DNA of 64,000 nt from JASLDZ01 sp964235945 (GCA_964235945.1 CAXSDV010000011.1:1-64000), one strand, 5' to 3'; counted from the stretch's first letter, positions 1-10,582 are shown. A program made the numbers and translations. Notes: generated by a model not told the origin, from the sequence alone.

Positions 1-2737
<2,737 letters not shown>

Positions 2738-2741
<4 letters not shown>

Positions 2742-3142
2742 GCGCTGGCGCTCGGGTCGGGTTCACGGCCGGCGAACTGCAGGCGGCGCGAGATCATCGC
2801 CTGGGGGGCGCCCGCGGTTTGCAGGGCGCGCCAGTCGGCGGGGTTGGCGGCGAGGCGGCGGGCGAGCACGGCGGCGAGCAGGCGCAGGTTGGCCAGGCCC
2901 GCCGCCGCCCGCACGGCCTCGACCATCGCCTGGGGGGCGCGGCCCAGCGTGGCCTCGAGCACCGCCAGCCCCGCGGGATCGGCCGCGGCCTCCACCCCGT
3001 TGCGCGCGAGCACGGCCAGGCACGCCCGGCCGAGGGTGGCGGAGGCCGCGTCGCTCACCGCCGGCTTGTTGAGCCGGGTGCGCATCTGGCGCAGCGCCTC
3101 CACCTCCACGGCGGAGAGGGCGAGCTTGGGGTCGGAGGTCAT
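2738..3142 (-). CDS. Unknown 134-residue helical protein between the two MetH halves
   Basis: I do not recognise a family. The protein has 134 residues, is rich in Ala, Leu and Arg, has no Cys, signal peptide or membrane segment, and looks mainly alpha-helical with repeated short Leu/Ala helices. The ATG at 3142 forms ATGA with the stop of the methyltransferase upstream, and its own stop forms ATGA with the start of the MetH C-terminal half. This double 4-base coupling inside the metF-metH operon is the best evidence that it is a real gene made in step with MetH. A helper for split MetH is possible but is only inference from position. Confidence 0.75.
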
Positions 3143-3837
3143 GCGTAGGCGATCCAGCCGGTCCAGGCGAAGCCGACGTAGAACACTTCCGCGTCGCGGA
3201 ATCCGGCCTCGGTCAGCAGCGCCTCGTCGCGGGCGCGGCTGACCACGGTGGTGCTGGCCGCCATCGTCGCGCGGGCGCCCGCCACGACCTCGGCGTCGAC
3301 GCCCGAGGCGCGGGCGTAAGCGGCGTAGCGGTCCAACCGCAGGTCGAAGTCGGGGGCCGCGCGGTCGAGGCACTGGTCGACCAGCAGGAAGGGCGCGCCG
3401 GGCTTCAGCCGCCCATGAGCCCCCTGCAGGAGGCCGAGCTTGGCCCCGTCGTCGGGCAGGACGCCCAGCACGCAAAGGCAGGTGGCGGCGTCGAACGGTC
3501 CGGCGGGCGCGGCGGCGACCTCCCCCTCGACCAGCTCCAGCCGGTCCCCCGCGGCGGGACCGGCGACGACGCCCGCGAGGGCCAGCATCTGTGGCGAGGG
3601 GTCGACGCCGGTGAAGCGCCAGCCGGGCGCGCGCTCGGCCAGGGCGCGCGTCTCCAGACCGCCGCCCGCCCCCACCACGAGCACGCGCCCGTCCTCGGGC
3701 ATGGTCTCGGCCAACAGGACGTAGACCATCTGCAAGAGGCCCGCATGGCCGGGCGCGAAGGCGGCCGGGCCGTCGCGCAGGTAGCGCTCGATGAAGGCCG
3801 GATCGGTGAAGTTGCGGGCGAAGGCGGAGTTGGTCAC
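3139..3837 (-). CDS. Class I SAM-dependent methyltransferase in the metH operon
   Basis: The product has 232 residues and a Rossmann-type SAM-binding domain: motif I is VLVVGAGGGLETRALAE, followed by the acidic loop FTGVDPSPQML and a motif IV-like segment FDAATCLCVLGVLPDD. It ends FAWTGWIAYA. The start is a GTG at 3837 that overlaps the stop of the MetH N-terminal gene as GTGA; its own stop overlaps the next start as ATGA. The target cannot be read from the sequence. Position between the MetH halves suggests a role linked to the SAM/homocysteine cycle, for example a methyltransferase that draws on or drains SAM. That link is inference. Confidence 0.85.
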   Translation of the reverse strand: MTNSAFARNFTDPAFIERYLRDGPAAFAPGHAGLLQMVYVLLAETMPEDGRVLVVGAGGGLETRALAERAPGWRFTGVDPSPQMLALAGVVAGPAAGDRLELVEGEVAAAPAGPFDAATCLCVLGVLPDDGAKLGLLQGAHGRLKPGAPFLLVDQCLDRAAPDFDLRLDRYAAYARASGVDAEVVAGARATMAASTTVVSRARDEALLTEAGFRDAEVFYVGFAWTGWIAYA

Positions 3838-4895
3838 GCGAGCTCGAAGGGTTCGAGGCCCGCCAGGCGCAGGGCCGTGGGGCGGCGGGGGATGGGGCGG
3901 GGCGGAAGGCCCTCGACGCCCTGGGCGACGCAGGCGATGTGCTCGGGCGTGGTTCCGCAGCAGCCGCCGACGATGTTGACGATGCCCGACTGCGCCCACT
4001 CCTCCAGGAAATGGCCGGTCTGGTGGGGCTCCTCGTCGTACTCGCCCATGGCGTTGGGCAGGCCGGCGTTGGGGTAGGCGCTGACCAGGGTGTCGGCCAC
4101 CCGGGAGAGTTCGGCGATGTGGGGGCGCATGAGCTCGGCCCCCAGGGCGCAGTTGAGCCCCACGGCGAAGGGCCGGGCGTGGCGCACGCTGTTCCAGAAC
4201 GCCTCCACCGTCTGGCCGCTGAGGGTGCGGCCCGAGCGGTCGGTGATGGTGCCGCTGAGCCAGATGGGCAGGGGCTCCAGCCCGTCGTCCTCCAGGTCCA
4301 TCACCGCCTTGATGGCGGCCTTGGCGTTGAGCGTGTCGAAGATGGTCTCGATCAGGAACAGGTCGACGCCCCCCTCGTGCAGGGCCAGCACCTGCTCGCG
4401 GTAGGCGGCGTAGACCTGGTCGAAGGTGACGGAGCGCGCGCCCGGGTCGTTCACGTCCGGGCTGATGGAGAGGGTGCGGCTCAGAGGTCCGACGGCGCCG
4501 GCCACGAAGCGGGGCTTGTGCGGCTCGGCGGCGGTCCAGCGGTCGGCGCTCTCGCGGCCCAGGCGCGCCGCCTCCAGGTTGAGGTCGCGCACGGCGGATT
4601 CGAGCTGGTAGTCCGACTGGCTGATGGAGGTCGCGTTGAAGGTGTTGGTCTCGCTGATGTCGGCGCCCGCGGCGTAATAGGCGTCGTGCAGCTTGGTCAC
4701 GAGGTCGGGCCGCGTCAGGCACAAGAGGTCGTTGTCGCCCTTGAGCGGATGGGCGTGGTCCTTGAAGCGCTCGGCGCGGAAGTCCGCCTCCTCCAGCCCT
4801 TCGCGCTGGAACATCACGCCCCAGGAGCCGTCGAGCACGAGGATGCGCTCGCGCGAGATGCGGTGCAGCGCGGCGATGCGGTCGGCGCGGGTCAT
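3834..4895 (-). CDS. metH: Homocysteine S-methyltransferase half of split methionine synthase
   Basis: This 353-residue protein corresponds to the N-terminal homocysteine-binding barrel of MetH. It opens with the barrel start ILVLDGSWGVMFQ, contains ETNTFNATSISQSDY, and carries the zinc ligands in GLNCALG and the paired cysteines of GGCCGTTPEHI. There is no pterin, B12 or activation domain; those are in the gene at 1-2741. It should work with that protein to methylate homocysteine. The ATG at 4895 overlaps the metF stop as ATGA, and its own stop overlaps the next gene as GTGA. Two genes separate the halves, which is unusual compared with a single fused MetH of about 1,200 residues. Confidence 0.95.
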   Translation of the reverse strand: MTRADRIAALHRISRERILVLDGSWGVMFQREGLEEADFRAERFKDHAHPLKGDNDLLCLTRPDLVTKLHDAYYAAGADISETNTFNATSISQSDYQLESAVRDLNLEAARLGRESADRWTAAEPHKPRFVAGAVGPLSRTLSISPDVNDPGARSVTFDQVYAAYREQVLALHEGGVDLFLIETIFDTLNAKAAIKAVMDLEDDGLEPLPIWLSGTITDRSGRTLSGQTVEAFWNSVRHARPFAVGLNCALGAELMRPHIAELSRVADTLVSAYPNAGLPNAMGEYDEEPHQTGHFLEEWAQSGIVNIVGGCCGTTPEHIACVAQGVEGLPPRPIPRRPTALRLAGLEPFELA

Positions 4896-5854
4896 GCCGC
4901 GGCCTGCGCACGGTCGCGGCCGCCCAGCATGCGGCAGACGGCGTAGGTCAGGTCCGCGCGGTTGAGCGTGTAGAAGTGGATGTCGCTGAAGCCCGCCTCC
5001 TCCAGCTTGGCGCACATCTCGGCGGCCACCGAGCCCGCGACCAGGCGGCGCGTCTCCGGGTCGTCGTCCAGGCCGTCGAACAGGGTGGCGAGCCAGTCGG
5101 GCACGGCGGCGCCGCACATGCCGGCCATGCGGCGCAGGCCCTTGAAGCTCGTCACCGGCATGATCCCCGGCAGGATGGGGATGGTGATCCCCGCCGCCCG
5201 CACGCGCTCGGCGAAGCGCAGAAAGGCGTCCACGTCGAAGAAGAACTGGCTGATGGCGCGGGTGGCGCCCGCGTCCACCTTGGCGCGCAGCACGTCCAGG
5301 TCGCGGGCGAAGTCCAGCGTCTCCGGGTGGGTTTCGGGGTAGACGCCGACGCTGACCTCGAAGGGGGCGATGCGGGTGATGGCGGCGGTGAGCTCGGTGG
5401 CGTTGGCGTAGCCGTCGGGCCGCGGGGCGTAGCGTCCGCCGATCCCCGCCCCGTCCGGCGGATCGCCGCGCAGGGCCACCACGTGGCGCACGCCGGCGGC
5501 CCAGTAGTCTTCGATCACCGCGTCCACCTCCTCGCGCGAAGCGTCCACGCAGGTGAGGTGGGCGGCGGGCTTGAGGCTGGTCTCCTCGATCAGGCGGCGC
5601 ACGGTGCGGTGGGTGCGCTCGCGGGTGGAGCCGCCCGCGCCGTAGGTGACGGACACGAACTCGGGCCGCAGGGGCTCGAGCTTCCTCACCGCCGCCCACA
5701 GCGTCGCCTCCGCCTCGTCCGACTTGGGCGGAAAGAACTCGAAGGACACGGACAGCGGCCGCGGCCCGCGCCCGCCCGAGCGCGCGATGGCGCCCAGGCC
5801 GGGGGAATTGGGAGCCGAGGCGTCGGGGCCGGGCGCGGCGAGGGAGGCGGACAT
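4892..5854 (-). CDS. metF: Methylenetetrahydrofolate reductase
   Basis: MetF reduces 5,10-methylene-THF to 5-methyl-THF with NAD(P)H and FAD, supplying the methyl donor for MetH in the same operon. The 320-residue protein shows the family start FEFFPPKSDEAEATLW, the YGAGGSTRERT segment, HLTCVD, ALRGDPP, the YPETHPE motif and ISQFFFD, then a C-terminal FYTLNRA. The N-terminal 30 residues are a Pro/Gly/Ala-rich extension. The start at 5854 has a GGAG ribosome site about 10 bases upstream and lies 14 bases after the stop of the ArsR-type gene, so it is probably in the same transcript and controlled by that regulator. Confidence 0.97.
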   Translation of the reverse strand: MSASLAAPGPDASAPNSPGLGAIARSGGRGPRPLSVSFEFFPPKSDEAEATLWAAVRKLEPLRPEFVSVTYGAGGSTRERTHRTVRRLIEETSLKPAAHLTCVDASREEVDAVIEDYWAAGVRHVVALRGDPPDGAGIGGRYAPRPDGYANATELTAAITRIAPFEVSVGVYPETHPETLDFARDLDVLRAKVDAGATRAISQFFFDVDAFLRFAERVRAAGITIPILPGIMPVTSFKGLRRMAGMCGAAVPDWLATLFDGLDDDPETRRLVAGSVAAEMCAKLEEAGFSDIHFYTLNRADLTYAVCRMLGGRDRAQAAA

Positions 5855-5868
5855 GCGGGAGGCTCCGG

Positions 5869-6837
5869 TCAGGCGGCGCGGGCGCGGGCGGCGCGGGCGG
5901 GGGCCGCGCTCCAGATCATCACGGTGAGGCCGTCGCCGGCGCCCGGCGGCAGGGCGAGCTCCGGCGCGGGCTCCAGCCCCGCCGCCCGCAGCCAGCGCGC
6001 CATCTCCTCCGACGAGAAGCCCAGGCGCCGGTGGCGGTGCTGGTCGCGCAGGTGCTCCAGCCCGTGGGGGGCGAAGTCGGCGATCACCAGGCGCCCGTCG
6101 TCGGTCAACAGGCGCGCCGCCTCCGCCACCGCCGCGGCCGGGTCCGACAGGAAGTGCAGCACCCGGTGGATCACCACCAGGTCCGCCGAGCGCGACGGGA
6201 GCCCCGTGGCGAAGATGTCGCCGTGGCGAAGCTCGCACGCCAGCCCCGAGGCCTGGGCGCCGGCGCGCGCCACGTTGAGCATCTGCTGGCTGAGATCGAG
6301 CCCCACGGCGCTGGCGGCGCGGCCGGCGAACAGGGCCAGCATGCGCCCGGTGCCCGTGCCCAGGTCCACCAGGCGGCGGAACGGACCGGGGCCGGCCGCG
6401 CGCAGCAGCGCCGCCTCCACGTCCGCCTCGTCCACGTGGAGCGAGCGCACCTCGTCCCAGCGCGCGGCGTGGCGGGCGAAATAGGCCCCGGCCTCGCCCG
6501 CGCGCTCGAGGCGCACCCCTTCGAGCCGTTCGGCGTCGCGCGCCAGCACCGGGTCGGTCGCGTCCGTGCGCGCCAGAAGGTCGGCCACCAGTCCCCAGGC
6601 GGGTTCCTCGGCGGACAGGCGGTAGAACACCCAGGCCCCGTCGGGGAACCGCTCCACCAGCCGCGCCTCGGTGAGCAGCTTCAGGTGGCGCGACACCCGC
6701 GGCTGGCTTTGCTCCAGGATGCGGCCGAGCTCCAGCACCGCCAGCTCCTCGCGGGCCAGCAACGCCAGCACGCGCAGCCGCGTGGGCTCGCCGGCCGCGC
6801 GCAGCATCTCCACCAGGGCGTCGGCGCTCAGTCGCAT
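5869..6837 (-). CDS. ArsR-family regulator fused to a SAM-dependent methyltransferase domain (SahR-like)
   Basis: The first 90 or so residues are an ArsR-type winged helix (GEPTRLRVLALLAREELAV, then the recognition helix region QSQPRVSRHLKLL). From about residue 150 there is a methyltransferase fold with LVDLGTGTGRMLALFAG, VGLDLSQQML and LVVIHRVLHFLSDP. This architecture directly upstream of metF-metH fits the methionine-cycle regulators described as SahR in Proteobacteria, where S-adenosylhomocysteine is the effector; I am relying on memory for that name. A near-perfect 18-base palindrome lies 5 bases upstream of the start, as expected for autoregulation. No in-frame start codon exists upstream because of a TAA within that palindrome. 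Whether the methyltransferase domain is active or only senses ligand is unknown. Confidence 0.9.
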   Translation of the reverse strand: MRLSADALVEMLRAAGEPTRLRVLALLAREELAVLELGRILEQSQPRVSRHLKLLTEARLVERFPDGAWVFYRLSAEEPAWGLVADLLARTDATDPVLARDAERLEGVRLERAGEAGAYFARHAARWDEVRSLHVDEADVEAALLRAAGPGPFRRLVDLGTGTGRMLALFAGRAASAVGLDLSQQMLNVARAGAQASGLACELRHGDIFATGLPSRSADLVVIHRVLHFLSDPAAAVAEAARLLTDDGRLVIADFAPHGLEHLRDQHRHRRLGFSSEEMARWLRAAGLEPAPELALPPGAGDGLTVMIWSAAPARAARARAA

Positions 6838-6842
6838 TCGGA

Positions 6843-6860
6843 CATAAAGATATCCTTATG
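6843..6860 (-). promoter_or_regulatory. Palindromic operator upstream of the ArsR-methyltransferase/metF/metH operon
   Basis: CATAAAGATATCCTTATG is an inverted repeat with 8 of 9 pairs matching around ATAT-type AT-rich DNA, striking in this GC-rich region. It sits 5 bases before the ATG of the ArsR-type gene, so a bound dimer would block transcription or initiation. The sequence resembles operators of ArsR-family methionine regulators. On the minus strand it also contains AAGGA and an ATG that opens a 5-codon reading frame. Confidence 0.7.
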
Positions 6861-6961
6861 CGCCTTCCCTCACAAGCGGAGCTTTCGGCGTGCGACCGAA
6901 ACGCCGCTTGGAGCGTTCCCACCCCGCTCGCGGACGCCCCTCGGGCGTTCGGAGTCCGCGC

Positions 6962-7930
6962 GTGAAGTCGAATCCCCTCCTCCTCGCCGCCTTCGCCTCC
7001 GCGGGCCTCGTCACCGTCGCCGCCGCCCAGACGCCGATCGGTCCCCAGCCCGCCCCCGTCGCCGGGCTCCCCGAGCGCAACTCCATCCCCGCGACGGCGG
7101 CGGCCGCGATCGACGATCCGTGGGAGCGCACCAACCGCAAGCTGTACGACTTCAACACCCGGCTGGACCGCGTCGTCCTGCGTCCGGGCGTGGTGTTCTA
7201 CCACCACGCCACGCCCACCCCGATCCGGCGCGGCGTGCACAACATCCTGCTCAACATGACGCACCCGATCATCATCATGAACGACGCGGTGCAGTTGCGA
7301 CCCAGCCGCTTCATGGTCGCGCTGGGCCGCTTCGCCATCAACTCCACCGCCGGGGTGGGCGGCGTGTTCGACGTGGCCACGCGGATCGGCCTGCCCTACC
7401 ATTCGTCCGACTTCGGCCAGACCCTCGGGCGCTACGGCGTGAGGACCGGCCCCTACGTGTTCCTGCCGATCCTGGGTCCCAGCACCGTGCGCGACCTGGC
7501 GGGCCGGGGGGTGGACGCGGTGGTCGATCCCCTCAACTCCATCCGCTACGAGGGGCGCGACGTGCTGGCCCCCGTCCGCGCCGTCGTGGGCGGGATCGAC
7601 GCGCGCGACCAGGTCGACCCGCTCCTGAAGGACGTGAACCGCACCGCGACGGATCCGTACGCCACCCTGCGCTCCCTCTACTTCCAGAACCGAGCCGCCC
7701 AGGTGCGCGGCGACGCGGCCTCCTCCGCCAACGTCCAGGCGCTGCCGGACTTCGGTCCCGCCCCGTCCGGCGGCGGCTCGTCCGTCCCCGCCCCGTCCGG
7801 CCCCGCGCCGTCCGGTGACGGCTCGACGGGATCGGACGGGGCTTCGGGCGCGGAGCCGTCCGCCCCGCAGACCGCGGCTCCCGACGCCGCCGCGCCCGAG
7901 CGGCCCGCCCCCGCCGCCCCTACATACTGA
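6962..7930 (+). CDS. mlaA: MlaA (VacJ)-family outer-membrane lipid asymmetry protein
   Basis: MlaA pulls misplaced phospholipid from the outer leaflet of the outer membrane and passes it to MlaC, whose gene follows. The protein has the family motifs DPWERTNRKLYDFN, a GFGRFAINST-like segment (ALGRFAINSTAGVGG) and FDVATRIGLP with SSDFGQTLGRYGV. The GTG at 6962 is chosen because it directly precedes a signal peptide (hydrophobic LLLAAFASAGLVTVAAA, cleavage near AQT); an ATG at 6890 would add 24 arginine-rich residues. No lipobox Cys is visible, unlike E. coli MlaA. The last 70 residues are Pro/Ser/Gly/Ala-rich. A hairpin (arms 6929-6935 and 6954-6960) ends just before the start codon. A GANTC site is at 6970. 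Confidence 0.92.
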   Translation: MKSNPLLLAAFASAGLVTVAAAQTPIGPQPAPVAGLPERNSIPATAAAAIDDPWERTNRKLYDFNTRLDRVVLRPGVVFYHHATPTPIRRGVHNILLNMTHPIIIMNDAVQLRPSRFMVALGRFAINSTAGVGGVFDVATRIGLPYHSSDFGQTLGRYGVRTGPYVFLPILGPSTVRDLAGRGVDAVVDPLNSIRYEGRDVLAPVRAVVGGIDARDQVDPLLKDVNRTATDPYATLRSLYFQNRAAQVRGDAASSANVQALPDFGPAPSGGGSSVPAPSGPAPSGDGSTGSDGASGAEPSAPQTAAPDAAAPERPAPAAPTY

Positions 7931-7956
7931 CCTTCGTCTCCTCCGGAGTTTCGACC

Positions 7957-8583
7957 GTGATCCGTTCCCCCAGCCTCCGCGCCGCCGTCCTGGGTCTGTC
8001 CCTCGCCGCCCCGGCCGCGGGAGTCGTCCTCGTTCCCGCCGCCGCCCACGCGCAGGCTCAGCGCGACGCGGGCGCCGAGCAGTTCGTGCAGACGGAGGCC
8101 CAGCGCGGCCTCAACATCCTGCGCAGCGGCTCGCCCCGGGGCGCCGAGAAGGCGCAGTTCCGCGCCTTCGTCGACCAGGTGGCGGACGTGCCGCGCATCA
8201 CCGACTTCGTGCTGGGGCGCTACAACCGCACGATCACCCCCGCCCAGAAGGCCGAGTTCGCCCGCGCATTCCGCGATTACGCCAACGGCGTGTACGAGAG
8301 CCGGCTGGGCCAGTACCACGGCCAAACCCTGAAGGTGACGGGCTCCATCGCGCGCCGTCCGGGCGACGTGGTGGTGACCAGCGAGGTGACCGGCGGCGGC
8401 TCGGCCCCCGTGCGCGTCGACTGGCGCGTGATTCGGGGCGCGAGCGGCTGGAAGGTGGTGGACGTCAACGTGTCGGGCGTGTGGCTGGCCATCACCGAGC
8501 AGCAGGACTTCGCCTCCACCCTGTCCAACCACGGGGGGAACGTGCAGGTGCTGATCGACCAGCTCCGCAGTCAAACGCGCTGA
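7957..8583 (+). CDS. mlaC: MlaC-family periplasmic phospholipid-binding protein
   Basis: This 208-residue protein matches the MlaC/Ttg2D family: a signal peptide ending near AAAHAQA, then helical QFVQTEAQRGLNILRS, the VADVPRITDFVLGRYNRT segment, FRDYANGVYESRLGQY and a C-terminal WKVVDVNVSGVWLAITEQQDFAS. MlaC ferries phospholipid between the MlaA complex and the inner-membrane MlaFEDB transporter. The GTG at 7957 follows a GGAG site and lies 26 bases after mlaA, so the two are likely one transcript. The genes for MlaD, MlaE and MlaF are not in this window. Confidence 0.92.
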   Translation: MIRSPSLRAAVLGLSLAAPAAGVVLVPAAAHAQAQRDAGAEQFVQTEAQRGLNILRSGSPRGAEKAQFRAFVDQVADVPRITDFVLGRYNRTITPAQKAEFARAFRDYANGVYESRLGQYHGQTLKVTGSIARRPGDVVVTSEVTGGGSAPVRVDWRVIRGASGWKVVDVNVSGVWLAITEQQDFASTLSNHGGNVQVLIDQLRSQTR

Positions 8584-8597
8584 CGGCGCGCCCCGTC

Positions 8598-8632
8598 CGC
8601 CGCCCGGTTACACAGATGTATGCCGGGCGGCG
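8598..8632 (+). terminator. Stem-loop after mlaC, no U-tract
   Basis: A perfect 10-base stem (8598-8607 with 8623-8632) closes a loop that itself contains a TACA-CAGA-TGTA mini-stem. It lies 15 bases after the mlaC stop. There is no run of T after it, so it may be a processing or stability structure or a weak terminator. Confidence 0.45.
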
Positions 8633-8708
8633 CACGGCGGCCAAGCTCGCCCGCCAGTATGGGGACGGACGCGACACGCGCGTCGCCCGGACCGAAGGAC
8701 ACTCCTCC

Positions 8709-8948
8709 ATGACCCGCATCGCCGCCCTGGCCGCCGTCGCCGCGCTCGTCGCCGCCCCGGCCTTCGCCCAGACCGCCGCCACCACCACCAAGACCACGGC
8801 GGCCCCCGCCGCGGCGTCCTCCAAGATGGAGACGAAGACGACCACCAAGGGCCCGCACGGCAAGACCATGCACCACAAGAAGGTGACCAAGAAGGCGGAC
8901 GCCGACGGTTCCAAGATGACCACCACCGTCGAGAACAAGACCAAGTAA
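8709..8948 (+). CDS. Small secreted Thr/Lys-rich protein of unknown function
   Basis: The 79-residue product starts with a clear signal peptide (ALAAVAALVAAPAFA, cleavage before QTA) followed by a low-complexity mature part of about 58 residues rich in Thr, Lys and Ala (ATTTKTTAAPAAASSKMETK) with a HHKKVTKKAD stretch. I do not recognise a domain. The mature protein would be strongly basic and disordered in the periplasm or outside. It resembles the N-terminal part of the next gene (9100-9660), which also has a signal peptide and Thr/Lys tract, so the two may be diverged copies. A strong terminator follows. Confidence 0.75.
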   Translation: MTRIAALAAVAALVAAPAFAQTAATTTKTTAAPAAASSKMETKTTTKGPHGKTMHHKKVTKKADADGSKMTTTVENKTK

Positions 8949-8964
8949 GCGGCCCTTAGCCGCC

Positions 8965-9000
8965 CGGGGCCCGGTGGCGACGCCGGGCCCCGTCGCTTTT
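8965..9000 (+). terminator. Rho-independent terminator after the 79-residue secreted protein
   Basis: A perfect 10-base stem CGGGGCCCGG / CCGGGCCCCG with an 8-base loop is followed by TCGCTTTT. Confidence 0.85.
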
Positions 9001-9099
9001 CACACCCGCCGCAACCCGCGCGCCCGACGCACGTTGGCGTGCAGGGTGTAGCCGCCACGCTCGCGCGGCGGCTTCCCCAGGCAACTCAGGAGACAGCCC

Positions 9100-9660
9100 A
9101 TGACCCTTCGCATTTTGGCCCTCGGCGTCGCCGGAGCCGCCCTGCTCGCCCTGCCCGCGGCCGCCCAGACCACCACCAGCACGGGCGCGACCACGACCAC
9201 CACCACGACCAAGACGGCCGCCAAGCCGGCGCACCACGCCGCTAGGCGCCACACCGCCAAGCATTCCAAGATGATGTCGTCCAAGAAGATGTCCAAGATG
9301 TCGGACGATGCGGCCGAGCCCAGCAACGGGCCGATCCCCTACAGCCAGCTCTCGGGCGGCAAGTCGTCCGGCGGGTCCATGTCCTCCGGCGGCTCCATGT
9401 CGTCGGGCGGCGGTTCCATGTCCTCCGGCGGCGGGTCCATGTCGTCCGGCGGCGGGTCCATGTCGTCCGGCGGCGGCTCGATGAGTTCGGGCGGCGGGTC
9501 CATGTCGTCCGGCGGCTCCATGTCGTCCGGCGGCGGCTCGACCATGGCTCCGGACACCTCGGGCATGGCTCCCGGCGGCGCGGGTTCGCCCCCGCCCACC
9601 TCGCCCACCCCTCCGGACGGTTCGGGCGCCACGCCCCCGGCCGCCGGCCCGGGCCTCTAA
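9100..9660 (+). CDS. Secreted low-complexity protein with SMSSGG(G) repeats
   Basis: The 186-residue protein has a signal peptide (ILALGVAGAALLALPAAA, cleavage before QTT), a Thr tract (residues 24-39), a basic His/Lys/Arg/Met region (about 43-68), then eight copies of SMSSGG or SMSSGGG (about residues 93-148), and a Pro/Gly tail. No enzymatic domain is visible and it should be disordered. It has its own RBS (CAGGAG about 8 bases upstream) and strong terminator, so it is a monocistronic gene. The Met/Ser/Gly repeats with the His-rich segment could bind metal or act as a cell-surface spacer; that is a guess. Confidence 0.75.
   Translation: MTLRILALGVAGAALLALPAAAQTTTSTGATTTTTTTKTAAKPAHHAARRHTAKHSKMMSSKKMSKMSDDAAEPSNGPIPYSQLSGGKSSGGSMSSGGSMSSGGGSMSSGGGSMSSGGGSMSSGGGSMSSGGGSMSSGGSMSSGGGSTMAPDTSGMAPGGAGSPPPTSPTPPDGSGATPPAAGPGL
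9364..9543 (+). repeat. In-frame tandem repeats coding for SMSSGG(G)
   Basis: About 180 bases of 18- and 21-base units vary at third codon positions (for example TCC ATG TCG TCC GGC GGC GGG). The in-frame unit lengths and synonymous variation fit a protein repeat kept by selection or slippage, not a CRISPR array. Confidence 0.9.
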
Positions 9661-9700
9661 GTTCCGTCGGACCTCCCCTTGCGGGGGGTTCGGCGCATGA

Positions 9701-9741
9701 AGGGCGCGGCGACCGACCGGTCGCCGCGCCCTTTCTCGTTT
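9701..9741 (+). terminator. Rho-independent terminator after the SMSSGG-repeat gene
   Basis: A perfect 14-base stem (9701-9714 with 9719-9732) and a GACC loop are followed by TTCTCGTTT. The gene on the other side converges on it. Confidence 0.85.
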
Positions 9742-9779
9742 GGGCCCGCGCCGCCGTCGAAGGCGGAGGAGCGCCGCCG

Positions 9780-10469
9780 TCAGCTGTAGTCGTCCGACCC
9801 CGGGTCGCCGTTCATGGCGCCGTAGTCCACGCCCGCATCGTCCCCTCCCCCGCCCCCGCCCACGTCGAACGCGCCCCCATCGGCGTCCACGCCGCCGCCG
9901 CCCATGTCGGCGAACCCGCGCTCACCGCCTCCGAAGCCGCCCTGGTGGCCGCCGCCGAACAGGCCTTGCAGCCCTTCGAACAGGAAAGCGCCGCCCGCCA
10001 CCCCCGCCGCGGTCCGGCCCGCGCCGCGCAGGAACGAGCCCAGCCCGCCCCCGCCGCCGAAAGCCCCGCCCTGGACGGGATAGGGCGCGCCGCCCCGGCC
10101 CGGGTCGTAGCCGAAACCGGGCCCGGTGGTCGGAACGGCCGGCGCCGTCCGCACCATCGGCGCTTCCGGGCCCCGCGGCCCCGCCCGCCCGAACAGCGAG
10201 CCCAGGAAGCCGCCGCCGCCGTCGCCGTTCGGCGCGAAGGCGCGGCCGCCCGTCTCGTCCAGCCGGCGCTCCAGGTCGGCGATGCGCGCCTGGGCGTCCT
10301 GCAGGGCGGCGTCCGCCAGGATGGCGTGCTGAACGAGCACGTAGCCCGCGTCCGGCGCGCGCAGGGCCTCCGCGATGCGCGCCGCCGCCTCCGCGTCGCG
10401 GGGGCCGGGCCGGGCCCGCGCGAGGTCGTCGAGGAAGCGGGTCAAGAGGTCGCGTTCTTCGGGCGTCAT
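9780..10469 (-). CDS. DUF2076 domain protein
   Basis: The 229-residue protein starts with the DUF2076 pattern MTPEERDLLTRFLDDLAR, then AGYVLVQHAILADAALQDAQARIADLERRL (a short coiled coil) and a Gly-rich body with GGGFLGSLFG and GSFLRGAGRTAAGVAGGAFLFEGL, and a tail of Gly, Asp and Ala (GFADMGGGG, GDDAGVDYG). These tails with repeated Gly and acidic residues are normal for the family. The role is unknown; members are often called periplasmic ligand-binding sensors without real evidence. There is no signal peptide here. It is transcribed alone, convergent with the gene at 9100. Confidence 0.85.
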   Translation of the reverse strand: MTPEERDLLTRFLDDLARARPGPRDAEAAARIAEALRAPDAGYVLVQHAILADAALQDAQARIADLERRLDETGGRAFAPNGDGGGGFLGSLFGRAGPRGPEAPMVRTAPAVPTTGPGFGYDPGRGGAPYPVQGGAFGGGGGLGSFLRGAGRTAAGVAGGAFLFEGLQGLFGGGHQGGFGGGERGFADMGGGGVDADGGAFDVGGGGGGDDAGVDYGAMNGDPGSDDYS

Positions 10470-10582
10470 GGGGCGGCTCCGGGCGGGGTGACGCGGGAGG
10501 ACGCCGCGCCGTCGCCTAAGATAGGTGCGGATCGGGCGGGCGCGACAAGCGGGGGACCTGCGCCTATAAGCCCGCCCCGACC

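Noticed and set aside
6838..6961. B12 riboswitch upstream of metF/metH
   Set aside because: No B12-box sequence or long structured leader is present; the only strong element is the AT-rich palindrome of an ArsR-type regulator.
9364..9543. CRISPR-like array
   Set aside because: The units are 18 or 21 bases, in frame, without unique spacers; they encode a protein repeat.
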